Shown: positions 14,355 to 18,807 of the stretch, in pieces
Layout of the letters: every line of letters starts with the position of its first letter
How positions within the stretch are numbered: the stretch's first letter is position 1
DNA from: an uncultured Veillonella sp.
GTDB lineage: Bacteria > Bacillota > Negativicutes > Veillonellales > Veillonellaceae
DNA length: 18,807 nt
Direction of reading: 5' to 3'
Assembly (NCBI GenBank): GCA_900544365.1
Contig: UQVF01000038.1
Coordinates: 1-18,807, forward strand
The notes under the pieces: model-generated
The model's database searches: none
What the model saw: only the letters and a program-made list of their open reading frames with translations
Told to the model about the DNA's origin: nothing
Position numbers and translations under genes: made by a program

Positions 14355-15289
14355 GAGACACAATTCGTATAGGCACCCGTAGTAGTGCCCTTGCTTTATG
14401 GCAAGCCAATTATGTGGCAGATACATTGCGCAAACATTATCCACAGTGTAAGGTGGAGTTAGTCCATCACAGTACGAAAGGTGATCGTATTTTAGAAAAA
14501 CCATTGGCTGAAATCGGTGGCAAAGGTTTATTTACAGAAGAGTTAGAAGCATCTATGCGTGATGGTAGCATCGATTTGGCTGTACATAGCTTGAAAGATA
14601 TGCCTACAGAATTGCCAGAAGATTTGGTACTAGGTGCTATTACAGAGCGTGAAACACCATGTGATGCTTTGGTGTCTCCGAAATATAAAACACTGGATCA
14701 ACTGCCACAAGGTGCTAAGGTAGGAACTAGCAGTTTACGCCGTCAAGCACAACTCTTAAATCGACGTCCTGATCTACAGATTTCTGTACTTCGTGGCAAT
14801 GTGCAGACACGCTTAAATAAGCTGGAAACAGAAAATTTTGATGCCATTGTATTGGCAGAGGCTGGTTTAAAACGATTGGGTTTGGAGTCTGTTATTACTC
14901 AGACTTTCACTAGCGATGAAATCATCCCTGCTGTAGGGCAAGGGGCATTGGGCATTGAATGTCGCAAGGATGATACAGAAATGCTAGATATGTTATCTGT
15001 ATTGCACGATGAAAATACTATGTGGGCTACTCGTGGAGAGCGCAGTTTCCTTCGTCAACTTGAAGGTGGTTGCCAAGTACCGATGGGTGTACATGGGACG
15101 ATTTATAAAGGACAATTAACGTTGAAAGCTATCATTGCTTCTTTAGATGGAAAAAATTGTTTTGAAGGTGAATTGTCAGGACCAAAAGAAAAAGCAGATA
15201 TGTTAGGTCGTAACTTGGCGAAAGCTCTCTATGAAGAAGGGGGAAAAGCCATTATTGACGATTTAGTAGAAAGAGGAGTATTGAAATGA
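14351..15289 (+). CDS. hemC: Hydroxymethylbilane synthase (porphobilinogen deaminase)
   Basis: 312 residues. Recognised from RIGTRSSALALWQA at the start, KGLFTEELE, AVHSLKDMPTELP (with the catalytic Asp of the family), SSLRRQAQL, LRGNVQTRL, GQGALGIECR, and Cys241 in EGGCQVPMG, the residue that carries the dipyrromethane cofactor. It polymerises four porphobilinogens to hydroxymethylbilane. The ATG at 14351 overlaps the hemA stop, with TGGAGGA upstream; an extended frame from 14300 runs over hemA and is not the start. Followed by an ATGA overlap with cobA-hemD. Confidence 0.97.
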   Translation: MRDTIRIGTRSSALALWQANYVADTLRKHYPQCKVELVHHSTKGDRILEKPLAEIGGKGLFTEELEASMRDGSIDLAVHSLKDMPTELPEDLVLGAITERETPCDALVSPKYKTLDQLPQGAKVGTSSLRRQAQLLNRRPDLQISVLRGNVQTRLNKLETENFDAIVLAEAGLKRLGLESVITQTFTSDEIIPAVGQGALGIECRKDDTEMLDMLSVLHDENTMWATRGERSFLRQLEGGCQVPMGVHGTIYKGQLTLKAIIASLDGKNCFEGELSGPKEKADMLGRNLAKALYEEGGKAIIDDLVERGVLK

Positions 15290-16821
15290 CAGGCATTGTA
15301 TATTTAATTGGTGCCGGACCGGGTGATCATAAATTAATCACTCTAAAAGGTAAGGAATGTATTGAAAAAGCAGATGTTATCGTCTATGACTATTTAGCAG
15401 ATGCTCATTTCTTGTCCTATGCGAAAGAAGGAGCAGAGATCATTTATGCAGGTAAAAAAAGCAACAATCATACGATGCATCAATGGGAAATCAACGAACT
15501 TCTCGTAAAATGTGGCTTAGAAGGTAAAGTGGTGGCTCGTCTTAAAGGGGGCGACCCTCTAGTATTTGGTCGTGGTGGTGAAGAAGCGTTAGCTTTGGTA
15601 GAAGCGGGCGTGCCATTTGAATTTGTGCCAGGTATTACATCTGGCATTTCTGCGCCAGCCTATGCGGGAATTCCTGTCACACAACGTGCCATGGCGACGT
15701 CCTTTGCTATTGTGACAGGTCATGAAGATCCAACAAAACCAGAATCTGGCATGAATTGGGAAGGCTTAGCCAAATCTGTGGATACGCTCTCCTTTGTGAT
15801 GGGTATTTCTAATTTACCGAACATTGCCACTAACTTAATCAAATACGGTCGTCCTAAGGAAACTCCCGTAGCGGTCATCCGTTGGGGCACAAAACCAATC
15901 CAAGAAACGTTGGTCTCTACCTTGGAACATGTCGTAGAAGATGTAGAAAAAGCACAATTGAAAGCACCAGCTATTGTTATCGTTGGGGAAGTAGTATCTT
16001 TGCGGGAGCAATTACGTTGGTTTGATAATAAACCATTATTTGGTAAAACTATCGTGGTCACACGAGCTCGTAGTAAAACTAGCGCCTTATCTGAACGATT
16101 ACTAGAATTAGGTGCTCATGTCATCGAAGCATCTGCTATCAAAACACAGGCATTACCTCGTACAGAGGAGATGGATGCGGCTTATGATAGCTTATCTTCC
16201 TACGATGGATTAATTTTTACCTCTGCCGAAGGGGTGCGGTTCTTTTTTGATGGCCTATTAGACCGTGGCTTAGATAGCCGTGCCTTAGGTTCTATGAAAG
16301 TATGTGCTATCGGCAGTGCCACAGCGAAATCTTTATTAGATCGTGGCATTCGTGCGGACATCGTGCCACCGAATTACCAGGCGGAATCTGTGGTAGAAAC
16401 AATTACTGCTGAACAAGGTCGTGTATGGCAAAATCGTGAGTTAGGCGACTTGCGGTTTATGTTGGTACAGCCAAAAGTGGCGCGCGACGTGATTTATAAA
16501 GGGCTTTCACAGGCAGGATGTGATGTGACGGTATTGCGTTTGTATGAAACGGTACAAGATACGTCCCATAAAGAATATTTAGAAGAAGCATTACGTGCAG
16601 GAGAGGTGGATTACATTACGTTCACAAGTTCTTCTACGGTGACCAATACGAAAGATATGCTCGGAGTCGATGCGGTGAGCTTATTAGGTAATACGAAGGT
16701 CGTTTGCATTGGACCGATTACAGGCGCAACTTGCGTGGAAGAAGGAATTCAACCAGATTTAATTGGAGAAACTTTTACAATCCCTGCGATGGTGGATCTA
16801 ATCTTGAACGATTGCAAATAG
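15286..16821 (+). CDS. Fused uroporphyrinogen-III C-methyltransferase and uroporphyrinogen-III synthase
   Basis: 511 residues, two enzymes in one chain. Residues 1 to about 245 are a SUMT/CobA methyltransferase: LIGAGPGDHKLITLKG (7-22), YAGKKSNNHTMHQ, ARLKGGDPLVFGRGGEE (84-100), VPGITSGISAPAYAGIPVTQR and VTGHED. Residues about 253-511 are a HemD domain: KTIVVTRARSKTSALSERL, DGLIFTSAEGVRFFF, AIGSATAKSL and DYITFTSSSTVTN. HemD closes and rearranges hydroxymethylbilane to uroporphyrinogen III, and CobA methylates it twice to precorrin-2, so the fusion channels the product toward siroheme or cobalamin. The fusion is known in Clostridia and Negativicutes. Together with the precorrin-2 dehydrogenase at the operon start, it gives the whole route to sirohydrochlorin. 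Confidence 0.95.
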   Translation: MTGIVYLIGAGPGDHKLITLKGKECIEKADVIVYDYLADAHFLSYAKEGAEIIYAGKKSNNHTMHQWEINELLVKCGLEGKVVARLKGGDPLVFGRGGEEALALVEAGVPFEFVPGITSGISAPAYAGIPVTQRAMATSFAIVTGHEDPTKPESGMNWEGLAKSVDTLSFVMGISNLPNIATNLIKYGRPKETPVAVIRWGTKPIQETLVSTLEHVVEDVEKAQLKAPAIVIVGEVVSLREQLRWFDNKPLFGKTIVVTRARSKTSALSERLLELGAHVIEASAIKTQALPRTEEMDAAYDSLSSYDGLIFTSAEGVRFFFDGLLDRGLDSRALGSMKVCAIGSATAKSLLDRGIRADIVPPNYQAESVVETITAEQGRVWQNRELGDLRFMLVQPKVARDVIYKGLSQAGCDVTVLRLYETVQDTSHKEYLEEALRAGEVDYITFTSSSTVTNTKDMLGVDAVSLLGNTKVVCIGPITGATCVEEGIQPDLIGETFTIPAMVDLILNDCK

Positions 16822-16834
16822 AAAGAGGCACAAT

Positions 16835-17809
16835 ATGGAATTACGAAATCGACCAAGACGATTGCGCATCAACCCAGCCATGCGTGCGTTGGTTCGTGAA
16901 ACAACATTACAAGTAGAAGACTTAATTTATCCTATATTTATTGTTCCCGGAATAGCAGTGAAAGAAGAAATTTCTTCCTTACCAGGACAATATCATGTGT
17001 CCGTGGATGAGGCTGTAAAGTTGGCGAAAGAAGCTTATGACTTAGGTATTAAGGGAGTCGAAATTTTCGGCATTCCTACTTACAAAGATGAAGATGGTTC
17101 TTCTGCGTGGGATATGGAACAACCGGTACAGCAAGCGATTATGGCGATTCGCAAAGAAGTACCAGAGTTGATCGTTATTTCCGACGTATGCCTTTGCCAA
17201 TATACATCCACTGGACATTGCGGTCATGTGGAACATCATGAAGTCATTAATGATGCTACGTTGCCATTATTGTGTAATGTAGCAGTGAGCCATGCGAAAG
17301 CGGGTGCTCACATGGTGGCACCATCTGACATGATGGATGGACGTATTGCTGCGATTCGTGAAGCCTTAGATGCAGCGGGATTTAGCCATGTATCCATCAT
17401 GAGTTATGCGGCGAAATATGCATCCGCCTATTATGGACCATTCCGTGATGCGGTCCATTCTGCACCGGGATTTGGGGACCGTAAAGGATATCAAATGGAT
17501 GAGGCCAATCGTTTAGAAGCGTTGCGTGAAGTGGAACAAGATATCATCGAAGGGGCGGACATCATTATGATTAAACCAGCTCTATCCTATTTGGATATTG
17601 TACGCGAAGTACGGGATAACTTCGATTGTCCTTTAGCCGTGTATAACGTCAGCGGTGAATATGCCATGATTAAAACAGCTGCGGCAGCGGGACTGGTAGA
17701 TGAAAAACGCATTACATTGGAAACCTTGCTATCCATGAAACGAGCAGGAGCAAAGATGATTATTACCTATCATGCCCTGGATGTGGCACGTTGGCTACAG
17801 GAAAAATAG
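16835..17809 (+). CDS. hemB: Delta-aminolevulinic acid dehydratase (porphobilinogen synthase)
   Basis: 324 residues. The metal site DVCLCQYTSTGHCG has three cysteines (C119, C121, C129), so this is the zinc-dependent type. Lys194 (SYAAKYASAYYGPFRDA) and Lys247 (ADIIMIKPALSYLD) are the two Schiff-base lysines, and YNVSGEYAMIK follows. The enzyme joins two aminolevulinate molecules to porphobilinogen. The ATG follows the cobA-hemD stop by 13 bases with AAAGAGG between. A short frame crossing the junction (16704-16916) is a shadow of these two genes. Confidence 0.97.
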   Translation: MELRNRPRRLRINPAMRALVRETTLQVEDLIYPIFIVPGIAVKEEISSLPGQYHVSVDEAVKLAKEAYDLGIKGVEIFGIPTYKDEDGSSAWDMEQPVQQAIMAIRKEVPELIVISDVCLCQYTSTGHCGHVEHHEVINDATLPLLCNVAVSHAKAGAHMVAPSDMMDGRIAAIREALDAAGFSHVSIMSYAAKYASAYYGPFRDAVHSAPGFGDRKGYQMDEANRLEALREVEQDIIEGADIIMIKPALSYLDIVREVRDNFDCPLAVYNVSGEYAMIKTAAAAGLVDEKRITLETLLSMKRAGAKMIITYHALDVARWLQEK

Positions 17810-17830
17810 TGTGGAAATATAGGAGCCATT

Positions 17831-18807
17831 ATGTTTAGTTTAGAAAAATCAAAACAAGCCTTCGCAGAGGCTCGTACATATATGCCAGGTGGTGTGAACA
17901 GTCCTGTTCGCTCCTACCGCAGTGTAGGGGGCAATCCTCCTTTTATCAGTTCTGCTAGCGGATCTCGCATTTACGATATTGATGGCAATGAGTACATCGA
18001 TTACGTATTGTCTTGGGGTCCTATGATTCTAGGACATGCGAACCCTGAAATTGTAGCATCCATTTTGGAAGCCATCCCTCGTGGTACTAGTTATGGAGCA
18101 CCAACACTGCTTGAAACAGAAGTGGCGAAAAAAATTCAAGCTTTCTATCCGTCCATGGAAATGGTACGCATGGTGAACTCCGGTACAGAATCTACTATGA
18201 GTGCCTTGCGTTTGGCTCGTGGCTATACAGGTCGTGACAAAATTGTGAAATTTATCGGCTGTTACCATGGTCATAGTGATAGCTTGTTGGTGAAAGCTGG
18301 TTCTGGCTTAGCTACCTTTGGCGTTCCAGATAGTCCAGGCGTACCAACTGGTGTGGCAGGGGATACGATTACATTGCCGTACAATGATTCTGATGCGGTG
18401 CGTCAATTATTTGCAGAGCATGGCAAAAGCATTGCAGCCATCATCGTGGAACCAGTAGCAGGTAATATGGGCTGCGTACCTCCTGTGGAAGGATTCTTGG
18501 AGACTTTGCGTGAAGTAACGACAGAACACGGCGCCGTTCTCATCTTTGATGAAGTGATGTGCGGATTCCGATCCAGTTCCGGGGGTGCACAAAAATATTA
18601 CAATGTCATTCCAGATTTGACATGCTTAGGTAAAATCGTAGGTGGCGGTTTGCCGATGGCTGTGTTTGGTGGCAAGAAAGAAATTATGTCTTCTATCGCT
18701 CCATCGGGCCCTGTGTACCAAGCAGGCACCTTGAGTGGGAATCCGGTAGCCATGGCGGCAGGGCTTGCTACATTGACAATGTTGCAAAAAAAACCAAGCT
18801 CGCTGCA
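17831..18807 (+). CDS. hemL: Glutamate-1-semialdehyde 2,1-aminomutase (3' end beyond the window)
   Basis: 325 codons are visible, open to the last base; about 100 residues of the usual 430 are missing beyond the window. Motifs: YMPGGVNSPVRSYRSVGG near the start, YIDYVLSWGPMILGHA, MVNSGTESTMSALRLAR, CYHGHSD, IIVEPVAGNMG, IFDEVMCGFR and the PLP lysine Lys268 in CLGKIVGGGLPMAVFGG. It moves the amino group of glutamate-1-semialdehyde to give aminolevulinate, completing the C5 route begun by HemA in this operon. ATG 17831 has ATAGGAG upstream. A run of eight A near the end (18786-18793) keeps the frame open as read (LQKKPSS). Confidence 0.95.
   Translation, partial: MFSLEKSKQAFAEARTYMPGGVNSPVRSYRSVGGNPPFISSASGSRIYDIDGNEYIDYVLSWGPMILGHANPEIVASILEAIPRGTSYGAPTLLETEVAKKIQAFYPSMEMVRMVNSGTESTMSALRLARGYTGRDKIVKFIGCYHGHSDSLLVKAGSGLATFGVPDSPGVPTGVAGDTITLPYNDSDAVRQLFAEHGKSIAAIIVEPVAGNMGCVPPVEGFLETLREVTTEHGAVLIFDEVMCGFRSSSGGAQKYYNVIPDLTCLGKIVGGGLPMAVFGGKKEIMSSIAPSGPVYQAGTLSGNPVAMAAGLATLTMLQKKPSSL

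Noticed and set aside
16704..16916. Open frame across the cobA-hemD/hemB junction
   Set aside because: It overlaps two well-supported genes in another frame and has no ribosome site or recognisable motifs.
18786..18793. Run of eight A in hemL as a frameshift site
   Set aside because: The frame stays open to the window end and nothing downstream can be seen to judge it.
1..18807. CRISPR array, tRNA, rRNA or insertion sequence
   Set aside because: No regularly spaced repeats, cloverleaf, or transposase-like frame with terminal inverted repeats was found.

Overview
The window reads like a low-GC, diderm-Firmicute (Negativicutes) chromosome, most likely Veillonella or a close relative. The basis is codon use, the ylm-type cell-division cluster (pgeF, yggS, sepF, ylmH, divIVA) joined to a hemA-hemC-cobA/hemD-hemB-hemL operon, and strong AGGAGG-type ribosome sites. 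The genus is an inference from family resemblance, not a search result.

Region 1 (1-1249) is a core-type Eis-like GNAT acetyltransferase, closed by a long hairpin terminator. Region 2 (about 1290-7840) is accessory and visibly more A/T-rich. It holds a PLD/HKD nuclease-SF2 helicase-DUF3427 protein followed closely by a MutT-type Nudix hydrolase, then an AbiEi/AbiEii (type IV-like) toxin-antitoxin pair, then two paralogous small secreted proteins. Between the two secreted-protein genes is a scar: a segment resembling the 5' end of pgeF, then the last 46 codons of a second abiEi fused through an ATGA overlap to the second secreted-protein gene. The layout suggests a tandem duplication of [abiEi-abiEii-secreted protein-pgeF start] followed by loss of abiEii from the second copy between short ATGAAAAA repeats. 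The surviving abiEi has its conserved N-terminal helix encoded upstream of any ATG, GTG or TTG, with ATC where the start codon is expected.

Region 3 (7878-12433) is core: pgeF, a 317-bp gap with a hairpin and a promoter, then yggS-sepF-proC-ylmH-divIVA, tightly packed and ended by a clear rho-independent terminator. These genes serve PLP homeostasis, Z-ring assembly, proline synthesis, RNA binding and polar or septal scaffolding. Region 4 (12464-18807) is a tetrapyrrole operon: precorrin-2 dehydrogenase, HemA, HemC, fused CobA-HemD, HemB and HemL (cut by the window end). Together they take glutamyl-tRNA to uroporphyrinogen III, precorrin-2 and sirohydrochlorin. No hemE, hemG or hemH type gene is visible, so the operon as seen points to corrinoid or siroheme precursors rather than heme.

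No rRNA, tRNA, CRISPR array, insertion sequence or replication origin was recognised. The least ordinary parts are the helicase/Nudix pair, the odd start of abiEi, and the duplication scar at 6961-7199.
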